Below are positions 1 to 8,345 of a stretch of 64,000 nt of DNA, in pieces. The translations under genes and the position numbers were made by a program. The stretch is taken from contig NZ_APNG01000008.1 in NCBI RefSeq assembly GCF_040361255.1, positions 110,482 through 174,481 of the forward strand. Direction: 5' to 3'. The stretch comes from Salinisphaera sp040361255 (GTDB taxonomy: Bacteria; Pseudomonadota; Gammaproteobacteria; Nevskiales; Salinisphaeraceae). The first letter of the stretch is position 1, and each line of letters begins with the position of its first letter. The notes under the pieces were generated by a model, which saw nothing but the letters and a program-made list of their open reading frames with translations, ran no database searches and was not told the DNA's origin.

Positions 1-770
1 CCGAGTGTTCCCTGGCCATCAGCTTCGCGACGCTGGGTGCGGGACTGGAAGTCGATACGGTCGACGCCGAGAAACTGGCCACCGATCAGATCGCCGAGCC
101 CGCCGCTGCGGACGCCGGGCGCACCAACACCTTCGTCGACTGCGGCGAGATATTGCCTGAATACGATTTCGAGATTGTCGCCGATGATGGTCAGCCGCTG
201 GGCGACCGGCGCGTCGGCGCCGTGCGGGTGCGCGGGCCGAGCGTCATGTCGGGTTATTTCGGCGATCCCGAGCAAACCCGCAATACGTTGTCCGCCGACG
301 GCTGGCTGGATACCGGCGATCTGGGTTATCGGATCGGCCGACGGATCGTCATCACCGGTCGCGCCAAGGATCTGATCATCGTCAACGGCCGCAACATCTG
401 GCCGCAAGATCTGGAGTGGCTGGCCGAACAGCAGCCTGAACTACGTCCCGGCGATGCGCTCGCCTTCGCCGCGCCGTCCGCGCACGGCACCGACGCCGCC
501 GTGGTGGTCGTACAGTGCCGCGCCCGCGAAGCCGATGCCCGCAACGCCCTGATCAAGCGCCTGGAAGGTCTGATCCGGCGCGAATTCGGGGTCGAGTGCC
601 TGGTCGAGGCGGTCGCGCCGCATACCCTGCCGCGCACGTCCTCCGGCAAACTGTCCCGGGCTGGCGCGCGTCTGGATTACATCGCCCGTCTGCAGGATAA
701 GGCGCAGGCACGTCAGCGCTCTGCGGATAGCGGTGAAGACGTTCGAGACAGCGATCGTCAGGCCGGCTGA
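1..770 (+). CDS. aasR: Fatty-acyl-AMP ligase / acyl-ACP synthetase, C-terminal part (cut by window edge)
   Basis: The frame is open to the left edge, so only about 255 C-terminal residues are visible. They show the end of an adenylate-forming enzyme: a GWLDTGDLGY hinge-region motif, then GRAKDLIIVNGRN followed by PQDLEW, typical of fatty-acyl-AMP ligases, and a terminal PRTSSGKLSR segment with the usual catalytic lysine. This family activates a free fatty acid with ATP and passes it to an acyl carrier protein or CoA. The next genes encode an epimerase-type reductase, an ACP and a serine palmitoyltransferase, the same set as Caulobacter aasR-cerR-acpR-spt. I therefore infer that it loads a fatty acid onto the nearby ACP for sphingolipid synthesis. 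The family call is firm; the gene name rests on synteny. Confidence 0.82.
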   Translation, partial: ECSLAISFATLGAGLEVDTVDAEKLATDQIAEPAAADAGRTNTFVDCGEILPEYDFEIVADDGQPLGDRRVGAVRVRGPSVMSGYFGDPEQTRNTLSADGWLDTGDLGYRIGRRIVITGRAKDLIIVNGRNIWPQDLEWLAEQQPELRPGDALAFAAPSAHGTDAAVVVVQCRAREADARNALIKRLEGLIRREFGVECLVEAVAPHTLPRTSSGKLSRAGARLDYIARLQDKAQARQRSADSGEDVRDSDRQAG

Positions 771-1737
771 CAAATCGGTGCGGTGCGTCGCCGTCACCGG
801 TGCGTCGGGCTTCATCGGCTCGACGCTGGTGGCGGCGTTGGCAGAAATGGGCTGGCAGGTCAGGGCATTGACCCGCAGTCGTGATGCTGCCCGGCGGCTG
901 GAACAGGACGGTGTTCAGACAATCCTGGGGTCGCTGACGCAGCCGGAAGCGCTCGTCGAGCTCGTTGCCGACGCAGATGCGGTCGTGCACTGCGCCGGCA
1001 CAGTGCGTGGCGCCGTTTACGAGGACTTTGCCGCCACCAACGTTGTCGGTACCAAAAATCTGCTTGCCGCGATGACTGATCGGCCGCTGCCGCTGGTTGC
1101 CCTGTCTTCGCTGGCGGCGCGCGAGCCGGAGCTGTCCGATTATGCCCGTAGCAAACGCGCCATGGAAACCGTGCTGGCTAAAACGACCGTGCTGGCTAAA
1201 ACGAGCGCCAGTGCTGCAACGCTGGTGCTGCGCCCGCCGGCCGTCTACGGCCCCGGCGATCGTGAACTCAAACCGTTGTTCGATGCCTTCGCGCGCGGCA
1301 TTGCGCCCCTGCCCGGCCCATTGGATGCGCGCGTATCGCTACTCTATGTCGACGATCTGGCAGCGGCCATCGTGGCGTGGCTGGCTGCATCCGAACACGT
1401 CGGCGGGGTCTATGAGATAAGCGACGGCGAGCCCGGCGGCTATAGCTGGGAGCAGGTGGTCGCCACCGCCGAGCGCCTGCTGCAACGGCGTATTCGGCGT
1501 GTGCGGTTGCCGACAACCGCGCTTGCGGGGGTCGCCCGCATTAACCGACGTATGAGCCAATGGATGGGCTATGCGCCCATGCTTACGCCCGGCAAGCTGG
1601 CCGAACTGCGCCACGCCGACTGGGTCTGCAACAATACCCCGTTGCAGCGCGTATTGGACTGGGCGCCGCGCATCGGACTGGACAGCGGTCTGCAACGCAC
1701 CTGCGGCTGGGGCGCCGCAGCACGGCGCGAGAGCTGA
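733..1737 (+). CDS. cerR: NAD-dependent epimerase/dehydratase, probable ceramide reductase CerR
   Basis: An extended short-chain dehydrogenase of 334 residues. The N-terminal dinucleotide motif TGASGFIGS lies near residues 22-30 and a YxxxK-type active site (YARSK) near residue 136. The GTG start overlaps the acyl-ACP synthetase end by 38 bases and has GGA six bases upstream; a later GTG at 778 is possible. In Caulobacter the homologous CerR, beside spt and acpR, reduces the keto group of the ceramide precursor, and I infer that role here from the shared gene order. An in-frame 18-base tandem duplication after the active-site Lys gives VLAKTTVLAKTS. Other substrates, such as a nucleotide sugar or sterol-like ketone, cannot be excluded from sequence alone. 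Confidence 0.78.
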   Translation: MKTFETAIVRPADKSVRCVAVTGASGFIGSTLVAALAEMGWQVRALTRSRDAARRLEQDGVQTILGSLTQPEALVELVADADAVVHCAGTVRGAVYEDFAATNVVGTKNLLAAMTDRPLPLVALSSLAAREPELSDYARSKRAMETVLAKTTVLAKTSASAATLVLRPPAVYGPGDRELKPLFDAFARGIAPLPGPLDARVSLLYVDDLAAAIVAWLAASEHVGGVYEISDGEPGGYSWEQVVATAERLLQRRIRRVRLPTTALAGVARINRRMSQWMGYAPMLTPGKLAELRHADWVCNNTPLQRVLDWAPRIGLDSGLQRTCGWGAAARRES

Positions 1738-1764
1738 GCGCAATGGAAACCACGAGGCAAGTCG

Positions 1765-2019
1765 ATGCCGACTGACGACCCGACCTACGACCATATTTAT
1801 CGCGAGCTGCATACGCTGCTCGCCGAGCAATTGTCCGCGCAGCAGGTGATCGAACCCGACAGCCAGCTCGTAGACGATCTGGGCCTGGATTCGATGCGGA
1901 CCATGGAAATGGTGATGGATCTGGAAGACCGGCTCGATATAGCCATTCCCTTGAATATGCTGCCGGAAGTGCAGACCGTCGACGATCTGGTCAAGGCGCT
2001 GCAACAGGTTACGGCGTGA
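1765..2019 (+). CDS. acpR: Dedicated acyl carrier protein
   Basis: An 84-residue acidic protein with the phosphopantetheine attachment motif DLGLDSMRTMEM; the modified serine is residue 43. Size and helix pattern are those of a free-standing ACP. It sits 27 bases after the reductase, and its TGA overlaps the GTG start of the serine palmitoyltransferase gene, so the two are probably translationally coupled. In bacterial sphingolipid synthesis a special ACP carries the acyl chain that serine palmitoyltransferase condenses with serine. The position between an acyl-ACP synthetase/reductase pair and spt supports that use here rather than general fatty acid synthesis. Confidence 0.85.
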   Translation: MPTDDPTYDHIYRELHTLLAEQLSAQQVIEPDSQLVDDLGLDSMRTMEMVMDLEDRLDIAIPLNMLPEVQTVDDLVKALQQVTA

Positions 2020-3215
2020 GCATATTCGACAAGTTCGAGCCGGTCGCGAAAGTTCGCCGCCAGATTGCGGCCACCGGGGTGGATCCGCTCGGTATACCTA
2101 TCGACGACATCATCTCGGCCACCGAAGCGGTGGTTCGCGGCAAGCGCACGATTCTGGCCGGCAGCAACAATTACCTGGGTCTGACGTTTGACCCCGATTG
2201 TGTCCAGGCCGGAGCCGATGCCCTGCATCGGCAAGGCACCGGCACTACCGGCTCGCGCATGGCCAACGGCTCCTATGCCGGCCATCTCGCGCTGGAGGCC
2301 GAACTGGCCGACTTCTACGGCGTATCGCAGGCGATCGTTTTCTCGACCGGCTATCAGGCGAATCTGGGCATGCTGGCGGCCCTGGCCGGCCCGCGCGATG
2401 TGGTCATGCTCGATGCCGACTGCCATGCCAGCATCTACGACGGTGTCAAACTCGGCGGTGCGCAGACGCTGCGCTTTCGTCACAGCGATCCGGCCGATCT
2501 GGACAAGCGCCTGCGCCGGCTGGGCGAGCGCGCGGTCGATACGCTGGTGGTGATCGAGGGTATTTACAGCATGCTCGGCGATCAGGCGCCGGTCGCCGCG
2601 ATCTGTGACGTGGCCCACGCCCACGGCGCGCTGGTTTATCTCGACGAAGCGCATTCGCTGGGTGTCTGCGGTGCGACCGGCAGCGGCGTGGCCGAACAGG
2701 AAGGCGTGCTCGACCGGGTGGATTTCGTGGTCGGCACCTTCAGCAAGAGCCTGGGCGCGGCCGGCGGCTTCTGTGCCAGCCGACACGACCAACTGGACAT
2801 GGTCCGCTACGCCAGCCGGCCCTATATCTTCACCGCCTCGCCGGTGCCGTCGGTGATCGCCTCCACGCGCGCGGCCCTGGCCAGACTGCGCGCCACGCCC
2901 GCACTGCGCGACCGGCTGTGGCATAACGCGCACCGGCTGCACGCCGGCTTGACCGCGGCCGGTCTGCGGCTGGGCAGCGCGCCGGGGCCGGTGGTCGCCG
3001 CCATGTTCGATACCCCTGAACAGGCGCTGACGTTCTGGCAGGGATTGCTGGACAACGGCATCTACGTGAACCTAATGCTGCCGCCCGCGACGCCCAACGG
3101 CTGGTGCCTGGTGCGTTGTAGCCTGAGCGCGGCACACAGCGACGCACAGATCGATCACATGATTGCGGTTTTCGCGGCACTCGGCGGCGAGGCCACAGCG
3201 GCCGCGGTCGGCTGA
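2016..3215 (+). CDS. spt: Serine palmitoyltransferase (PLP-dependent alpha-oxoamine synthase)
   Basis: A 399-residue member of the alpha-oxoamine synthase family. The PLP lysine is K244 in TFSKSLGAAGG. The cofactor-stacking histidine lies in DCHAS (H138) and the cofactor-binding aspartate in YLDEAH (D210). The late segment YVNLMLPPATP followed by RCSLSAAHSD resembles sphingomonad serine palmitoyltransferases more than 8-amino-7-oxononanoate synthase (BioF) or 2-amino-3-ketobutyrate ligase (Kbl). The enzyme condenses serine with an acyl thioester to give 3-ketosphinganine in the cytoplasm. It starts inside the ACP stop codon. The flanking acyl-ACP synthetase, CerR-like reductase and ACP strengthen the assignment over BioF, and no other biotin gene is nearby. 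Confidence 0.85.
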   Translation: MSIFDKFEPVAKVRRQIAATGVDPLGIPIDDIISATEAVVRGKRTILAGSNNYLGLTFDPDCVQAGADALHRQGTGTTGSRMANGSYAGHLALEAELADFYGVSQAIVFSTGYQANLGMLAALAGPRDVVMLDADCHASIYDGVKLGGAQTLRFRHSDPADLDKRLRRLGERAVDTLVVIEGIYSMLGDQAPVAAICDVAHAHGALVYLDEAHSLGVCGATGSGVAEQEGVLDRVDFVVGTFSKSLGAAGGFCASRHDQLDMVRYASRPYIFTASPVPSVIASTRAALARLRATPALRDRLWHNAHRLHAGLTAAGLRLGSAPGPVVAAMFDTPEQALTFWQGLLDNGIYVNLMLPPATPNGWCLVRCSLSAAHSDAQIDHMIAVFAALGGEATAAAVG

Positions 3216-3243
3216 TGATCGGGCCTGAACGCGGTGGCTTGGC

Positions 3244-4050
3244 GTGGGCGTAACGCTGTTGACCGGCGCCTCCACTGGCATCGGGCGCAGCCTGGCCCGG
3301 CGCCTGGCAGCGCGCGGGGAGGCGATGGCCCTGGTCGCGCGCCGCGGCGAACTGCTGGATAGTCTGGTCATCGAGATCGAACAGGCCGGCGGGCAGGCGT
3401 TGGCATTGCCGTGCGATGTGACCGACCGCGATGCGCTGGCGCGCGCGCTCGCCAGCGCCGAGGCCGAGCTCGGGCCGGTGACGCGCCTGGTCGCCAACGC
3501 CGGCGGCGGCGAGCCGACCTTTGTCGATGGCTTTGACAGCGCCGCGTTCGAGGCCGTGATCCAGCTCAACCTGATTGGCGTGGCCAACAGCGTGGCCGCG
3601 GTATTGCCCGGCATGCTGGCGCGTGGCGACGGGCACTTGGTGGCGACCGGCAGTCTGGCCGGCCGGCGTGGTCTGCCGAGCGCCGCGGCTTATTCGGCTG
3701 CCAAGGGCGGCCTGGCCAATCTCATGGACAGCCTGCGTATCGACCTGCGTGGGCGCGGTGTTGCGGTCACACTGCTGATGCCGGGTTTCGTGCGCAAACA
3801 CGAGCCCAAACCGGGCCGGGGAAAAACCGGCAGGCGTCGATCCAAGCCGTTTCGTGTCGATCTGGAATACGCCACGGCGCGTATGGAAAAAGCCATACTC
3901 GCGCGCCGCCGCCAGCTTGTATTTCCGCTGTCGCTGGCGGTCGCTATCGGCCTGACGCGGCTGCTACCCTTTGGCCTCGACGCCAGGCTGCTGGCCGGTC
4001 GTGGGCGCAGGCGCCCCGCGGCTGCGCAACCGCCGCGAACACGCTTATAA
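3244..4050 (+). CDS. Short-chain dehydrogenase/reductase, possible 3-ketosphinganine reductase
   Basis: A classical SDR of 268 residues. It has TGASTGIG at residues 7-14, NAG at 85-87 and a Ser137-Tyr150-Lys154 catalytic set (ATGS, YSAAK). The C-terminus has a hydrophobic stretch near residues 225-240 and a basic tail, suggesting loose membrane contact. GTG is used as start because an in-frame stop lies 18 bases upstream of it. It follows spt by 28 bases on the same strand. Eukaryotic 3-ketosphinganine reductase is an SDR with a similar hydrophobic tail, so reduction of the spt product is plausible. In Caulobacter that step is given to CerR at the ceramide level, so this enzyme may act on another intermediate. 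Family certain, substrate inferred. Confidence 0.75.
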   Translation: MGVTLLTGASTGIGRSLARRLAARGEAMALVARRGELLDSLVIEIEQAGGQALALPCDVTDRDALARALASAEAELGPVTRLVANAGGGEPTFVDGFDSAAFEAVIQLNLIGVANSVAAVLPGMLARGDGHLVATGSLAGRRGLPSAAAYSAAKGGLANLMDSLRIDLRGRGVAVTLLMPGFVRKHEPKPGRGKTGRRRSKPFRVDLEYATARMEKAILARRRQLVFPLSLAVAIGLTRLLPFGLDARLLAGRGRRRPAAAQPPRTRL

Positions 4051-4051
4051 T
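4046..4051 (+). promoter_or_regulatory. -10-like hexamer TATAAT before the LpxO-like gene
   Basis: A perfect TATAAT overlaps the stop codon of the SDR gene, 49 bases before the next ATG. A -35 hexamer at normal spacing is poor (CTGCGC-like), so this could be a weak internal promoter restarting transcription for the modification and glycosylation genes. Confidence 0.35.
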
Positions 4052-4100
4052 AATCGTTTAGTGATCGCGTCTTATCGACGTCTCACACAAAGAGAGCCCC

Positions 4101-4874
4101 ATGGCAACCGATACGAAAAGCGCCAGCGAACGGCGCCGCAAGATGGTCAAGCGCTTCGGCAAGAAGCTGTTTCGCGGCACGCTGATGGAGTTTCTGTCGA
4201 AACAGTCGCGCATTCCAGACGCGCCGGTACTGGCAAACGATCTGTTCCCCTGGGCCGAAGACCTGCGCGCGCAGTGGCCACAGATCCGTGACGAACTGGA
4301 AACTCTGCTAGAACACCGCGCCGCATTGCCGAGCTTTCAGGACATCAGCCCTGATCAGGCGCGTATTTCCAGCGATGCGCGCTGGAAGACCTTCATGCTG
4401 TATGGCTTCGGCACGCGCATGGATTTCGGCTGCGAGATGTGTCCGACCACGGCGGCCGCTCTCGATGGGATTCCGAACATCTCCAACGCGTTCTTCTCGA
4501 TACTCGCTCCCGGCAAGCATATCCCGCGTCATCGCGGTGTCACCAAGGGGCTGGTGCGCTGCCATCTCGGCCTGCGCGTGCCGACAAGCGCCGAGCGCTG
4601 CCTGATCGAGGTCGACGACGTACCGCTGCGCTGGGCAGAAGGCGAGATGTTCTTCTTCGACGACACCTATCCGCACGAAGTCTGGAACGAAACCGACCAG
4701 GAACGCGCCGTGCTGCTGTTCGATATCGAACGGCCGATGGGATGGCCTGGTCGCATGGTGTCGCGCGCGATGATCTCGGTGCTGCGACACACCGCCTATT
4801 TCAAGGATGCGATGCGCAACCAGCGCGCCTGGGAACAGCGCTACAGGGAAACGATCGCCGCTGGCGGCCGGTAG
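4101..4874 (+). CDS. Aspartyl/asparaginyl beta-hydroxylase-fold lipid hydroxylase (LpxO-like)
   Basis: A 257-residue Fe(II)/2-oxoglutarate oxygenase of the Asp/Asn beta-hydroxylase family. Conserved residues are H144 (PRHRG), H155 (RCHLGL), and H192 in DDTYPHEVWN, followed by R202 for 2-oxoglutarate. An AAAGAGAG Shine-Dalgarno region precedes the ATG. Members such as LpxO and the ornithine-lipid hydroxylases put a 2-hydroxyl on lipid acyl chains at the inner membrane. Next to sphingolipid genes, a natural inference is 2-hydroxylation of the ceramide amide-linked acyl chain, since bacterial sphingolipids often carry 2-hydroxy fatty acids. Hydroxylation of lipid A remains an equal alternative. 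There is no obvious membrane span apart from short basic and hydrophobic N-terminal segments. Confidence 0.78.
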   Translation: MATDTKSASERRRKMVKRFGKKLFRGTLMEFLSKQSRIPDAPVLANDLFPWAEDLRAQWPQIRDELETLLEHRAALPSFQDISPDQARISSDARWKTFMLYGFGTRMDFGCEMCPTTAAALDGIPNISNAFFSILAPGKHIPRHRGVTKGLVRCHLGLRVPTSAERCLIEVDDVPLRWAEGEMFFFDDTYPHEVWNETDQERAVLLFDIERPMGWPGRMVSRAMISVLRHTAYFKDAMRNQRAWEQRYRETIAAGGR

Positions 4875-4951
4875 TGTGATGCGCTACGACGCCACCGAGC
4901 GATCCGTTGCTGCGCCGTCCAGCGGCGGCTTTGCGTTACCGCGCTGACGGC

Positions 4952-5902
4952 ATGGCGCGTTCCTATTTTTTACCGCGGTACTGGCCGAAACGGCTCATAT
5001 GGTGGGTCGAATACGCGTTCATCGCGACCCTCATCAACACGCTGCGCTGCCTTCCGCTGCGCGTCTCGGCGCGTGTTGCCGGTGGCCTGTTTGCGTTTGT
5101 CGGGCCTTTTTCGGCGCGTGCAGCCAAAGTGCGCAAGAACTTCATGGTAGTTGCACCGCAGGCCAGCTCGGCAGAGCTCGATCGGCTGATGCGCGCGTCT
5201 TTTCGTCACCTTGGCGTGGCCGTCGCCGAGCTGGTATCGCTGGCCCGAATCTGGCGCGATCGGGACAAGCGCATCGAGTTCACCCTTGCGCCCGGCGCCG
5301 TGACGCCATCGCCCGAAAGACGCACCGTGTTCGTGACCGCGCATTTGAGCGCTTGGCAGCTCACACCGCTTGTCGGTCCTTATTATGGCGTAACCGTTCC
5401 AGTTATCTATGCCCCGGAAGACAATCCTTATGTGGATCGCAAGTTCGCATCGCTGCGCCGCGCGTTCGGCGGTCCGTTGGTTTCGCGAGACGGCGGGATC
5501 AAGGCCTTGATGCGGGCGCTGGACAAAGGCCAGTCAATCGGTCTGACGGCCGACACACGCATGGATGCCGGCGACATGCTGCCGTTTTTCGGCGAAGATG
5601 CCCCGACCAATACCGCGCCGGCGCGGCTCGCATTGCGCTACGAGTGCGATATGGTGCCGGTGCGCGCCGAACGGCTGCCCGGCGCGCGCTATCGGATCAC
5701 CGTGTATCCGCCGATCCGCCCGCGCGATAGCGATGCAAGCCGTGCGGCACAGGCCCGCGACATGATTGTCCAGCTCGCCGGTCACTTCGAGCGCTGGATC
5801 AGCGCCACGCCGGGCCAGTGGCTGTGCCTCAAGCGGCGCTGGCCCAAAGACGTCTACAAGCGACTGAGCGCCTATCGTGACGAGTGTTTTGGCCATGATT
5901 AG
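4952..5902 (+). CDS. LpxL/HtrB-family lysophospholipid (lauroyl-type) acyltransferase, atypical active site
   Basis: A 316-residue protein with a hydrophobic N-terminal anchor (about residues 13-35), then the acyltransferase fold of LpxL/LpxM. The ATG at MARSYFLPRYW is preferred over an in-frame TTG 45 bases upstream. The family catalytic motif is HX4(D/E), commonly H-x-G-N-W-E. Here the aligned segment is HLSAWQ (H131 to Q136), so the acidic residue is glutamine. The codons read CAT TTG AGC GCT TGG CAG with no frameshift. Other family blocks remain: RKNF near residue 61, SRDGGIK and TADTRMDAG. It lies in a gene row with LpxO-like and glycosyltransferase genes. It may acylate a lipid A- or sphingolipid-like acceptor, or be altered in activity. 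Confidence 0.7.
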   Translation: MARSYFLPRYWPKRLIWWVEYAFIATLINTLRCLPLRVSARVAGGLFAFVGPFSARAAKVRKNFMVVAPQASSAELDRLMRASFRHLGVAVAELVSLARIWRDRDKRIEFTLAPGAVTPSPERRTVFVTAHLSAWQLTPLVGPYYGVTVPVIYAPEDNPYVDRKFASLRRAFGGPLVSRDGGIKALMRALDKGQSIGLTADTRMDAGDMLPFFGEDAPTNTAPARLALRYECDMVPVRAERLPGARYRITVYPPIRPRDSDASRAAQARDMIVQLAGHFERWISATPGQWLCLKRRWPKDVYKRLSAYRDECFGHD

Positions 5903-5920
5903 ACTGGGGGAAGGCTAGCT

Positions 5921-8344
5921 ATGGCGCTTCGATCGCAGCGTATACTGGCTTCGTTCCTCGCCGGCGACGATACGCGCCGCCCGAGTGCCGCGCAGGTCAC
6001 GACGATCCCGATCACGCTGGCGCCCAAGGCGGGCGTCACACCCAGCGACAAGCCGCCGGTGCGTATCTATCTGGGTACGGAATCGGCGCAGTTCCGTGCC
6101 GAACGCGCCTTTGTCTGGTCGATTGAGCGCGTTCGCGATCCGGCGCGGCGCTACGAGATCCACTTGATGAAAGACTTTGCCGGGTTCGAACGCCGGCTTT
6201 GGCTGACCGGGTTCACCAACTATCGGTTTGCTATTCCCGAACTCGCCGGGCGTACCGGCCGTGCGATCTACAACGACGCCGATCAGATCTATCTCGAGGA
6301 TCCGGCGCTGTTGTTCGATACGCCGATGAACGCGCACGGCGTGTTATCGATCAACGACCGCGATACCTCGGTCATGCTTATCGACTGCGCGCGCATGAGC
6401 GAATTATGGAACTGGCAGAGCGCGCGTTCGACCAAAAACCGGGAACTCGAAGCGCGTATGCGCGCCGTCGACGGGCTCTGGGGCGAACTGGACGCCGACT
6501 GGAACGCGCGCGACGAGGAATACACGCCGGCCAGATCTTATCTGGTGCACTACACCACGATCCATACCCAGCCCTGGCGGCCGACGCCGCGCGACTTTGT
6601 CTATCGGGCCAACGTGGCCGGCGATCTGTGGCTGAATCTCGAGGCCGAGGCCGACGCGGCCGGCTTCCAGCTGTTCGACGCGGCCCATCCCACGCCCGAC
6701 TTCGTGGCCGCAGCCCGCGCCGCTGCCGGCACGCAAGCCCACCCGATCGCCGGCGACGATCTACTGCGGCTGCTCGACGCCGCAAGCGCACAATCGCTTG
6801 TCTGCTGCGGCTTTGCCGATCCGGCGGCGATCGTTGCACTCGCCGCACAGGCGAAAATAGACCGCACGACCATCGACTGTGTCACGCCTGCTGTCGAGCG
6901 CGGCCGCGAGTTGACTGTCGATAGCGCCGATGTGGTCGCCGCGAACGGCCTCGAATGCCTGCCCGACCTGGATATGCCCTGGCTGCTGGACCGGTTGTTT
7001 AATCGGTCGAAACGTGCGCTGATATTGAGCGTTACACTTGACGACGACGGGCCGCGTCTGTGTCCGGCAGACCCGTACTGGTGGCACGCTCAGATGAGTG
7101 CGGCCGGCGCGCGTTTTCCGAGTAAGCACTGGCGGCTTGTGGTGCGCCGCTCGCGGCGTTTGGCCGGCGCTCGCCACTGGCGCTGGTCCGGCGGCGCATT
7201 GCTCGATGTGCCGCCTAAAACCTGGGTGTTGCAGCACTACAAGACCGGCCATCGCAGCCAGGCGCTGGGTCTGGCGGATGCGCTCGGTTGGGAGTTCGAG
7301 ACCCGCGAGATCGATAACGCGCCCGCGCGCTGGCTGGTCAAAGCGCTGCGCGCGCAGCTGCCGATTGCCGCCGACAAACTGCCGGCCGGTATCCGACCGC
7401 CGTGGCCAGACTTGATCATCGCCTCCGGCTGGCTGCCGGGGCGGGTCGCGCGTTGGATACGCGCTCGCAATCGGGGCAACACGCGCCTGGTGCTGATGGG
7501 CCGGCGCGGCGGGCCGGTGGGCGAAAGCGAGGATCTGGCCATTGCCTGCCGTCATTTCGATCTCACGCCCCATCCGCAGCACCTGGAAACGACGCTGCCG
7601 CCCAGCAAGGTTAGCGCCGAGCGGATCGCCGAGGCCGGCCGGCGCTGGCCGCATGTGTTCGGTGACAACGCCGCTTCGCCGCGTATCGCGTGGCTGGTCG
7701 GCGGCACCAGCGCCCAGCACGAGCTGGATACGGCCACCGCCGCGGCGATGCTGGATCGTATTCAGCAAGCCGCGTTGACCACAGGCGGCACGCTCGCGGT
7801 CATCACCAGCCGACGCACCGGCGCCGATGTGACCCGGGCGCTGACCTTACGTGCGGGCACCAATACGCGGATCGAGCCCTGGCAACAGCGCGCCGACGCC
7901 GACAACCCGTATCTGGGTTATCTCGCCCACGCGGATATTCTGATCGTTACCGGTGAGAGCGAATCGATGCTGGCGGAAGCGGTGGCGACCGGCAAGCCGG
8001 TCTATATCGTGCCGCTGGCCGAGCGCAAACGCTCGCCGCGCCAGCGCGTCGCCGACTGGGTGTATCGCCAGTCGCAGACCGACCGCACCAACGCCCGCGG
8101 TTCGCGCCGGCCGCAACAGGGATTGCAGTATCTCAGCGCGCGCCTGGTCGAACAGCGGATTCTGCTGCCGCGTCGCGATATGGCCGCATTGCATGCGCAA
8201 CTCGAGCAGGAGGGGCTCGCCCGCCGCTTCGAGGGCCGGCTCGAGATCTGGACTCCGCGCGAACACGACGAGTTGAAACGCTTGGCGGCTGATATCCGCC
8301 AGCGCCTGGCGCCCGGCGCCGGCGCTGCCGGTACCGGCGTCTGA
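5921..8344 (+). CDS. Two-domain fusion: GT8-like glycosyltransferase and ELM1 (DUF1022) domain
   Basis: An 807-residue protein with a strong GGGGGAAGG ribosome-binding site. Residues about 45-225 look like a glycosyltransferase family 8 domain: VRIYLGTES at the start, and a DAD metal/sugar-nucleotide motif in IYNDADQIYLEDP (about 119-121). Residues about 230-425 match nothing I recognise. From about residue 430, TWVLQHYKTGHRSQALGLA starts an ELM1/DUF1022 domain, a GT-B-like family named after plant mitochondrial fission protein ELM1; it includes WLVGGTS and VTGESESMLAEA. The next gene is a stand-alone ELM1 protein. I infer two sugar-transfer activities in one cytoplasmic protein, building a glycan on a lipid. 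The donor and acceptor are unknown. Confidence 0.72.
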   Translation: MALRSQRILASFLAGDDTRRPSAAQVTTIPITLAPKAGVTPSDKPPVRIYLGTESAQFRAERAFVWSIERVRDPARRYEIHLMKDFAGFERRLWLTGFTNYRFAIPELAGRTGRAIYNDADQIYLEDPALLFDTPMNAHGVLSINDRDTSVMLIDCARMSELWNWQSARSTKNRELEARMRAVDGLWGELDADWNARDEEYTPARSYLVHYTTIHTQPWRPTPRDFVYRANVAGDLWLNLEAEADAAGFQLFDAAHPTPDFVAAARAAAGTQAHPIAGDDLLRLLDAASAQSLVCCGFADPAAIVALAAQAKIDRTTIDCVTPAVERGRELTVDSADVVAANGLECLPDLDMPWLLDRLFNRSKRALILSVTLDDDGPRLCPADPYWWHAQMSAAGARFPSKHWRLVVRRSRRLAGARHWRWSGGALLDVPPKTWVLQHYKTGHRSQALGLADALGWEFETREIDNAPARWLVKALRAQLPIAADKLPAGIRPPWPDLIIASGWLPGRVARWIRARNRGNTRLVLMGRRGGPVGESEDLAIACRHFDLTPHPQHLETTLPPSKVSAERIAEAGRRWPHVFGDNAASPRIAWLVGGTSAQHELDTATAAAMLDRIQQAALTTGGTLAVITSRRTGADVTRALTLRAGTNTRIEPWQQRADADNPYLGYLAHADILIVTGESESMLAEAVATGKPVYIVPLAERKRSPRQRVADWVYRQSQTDRTNARGSRRPQQGLQYLSARLVEQRILLPRRDMAALHAQLEQEGLARRFEGRLEIWTPREHDELKRLAADIRQRLAPGAGAAGTGV

Positions 8345-8345
8345 C

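Noticed and set aside
4907..4951. TTG start 45 bases upstream for the LpxL-like protein
   Set aside because: The extra residues are not family-like, and the ATG at 4952 puts the membrane anchor at the usual place.
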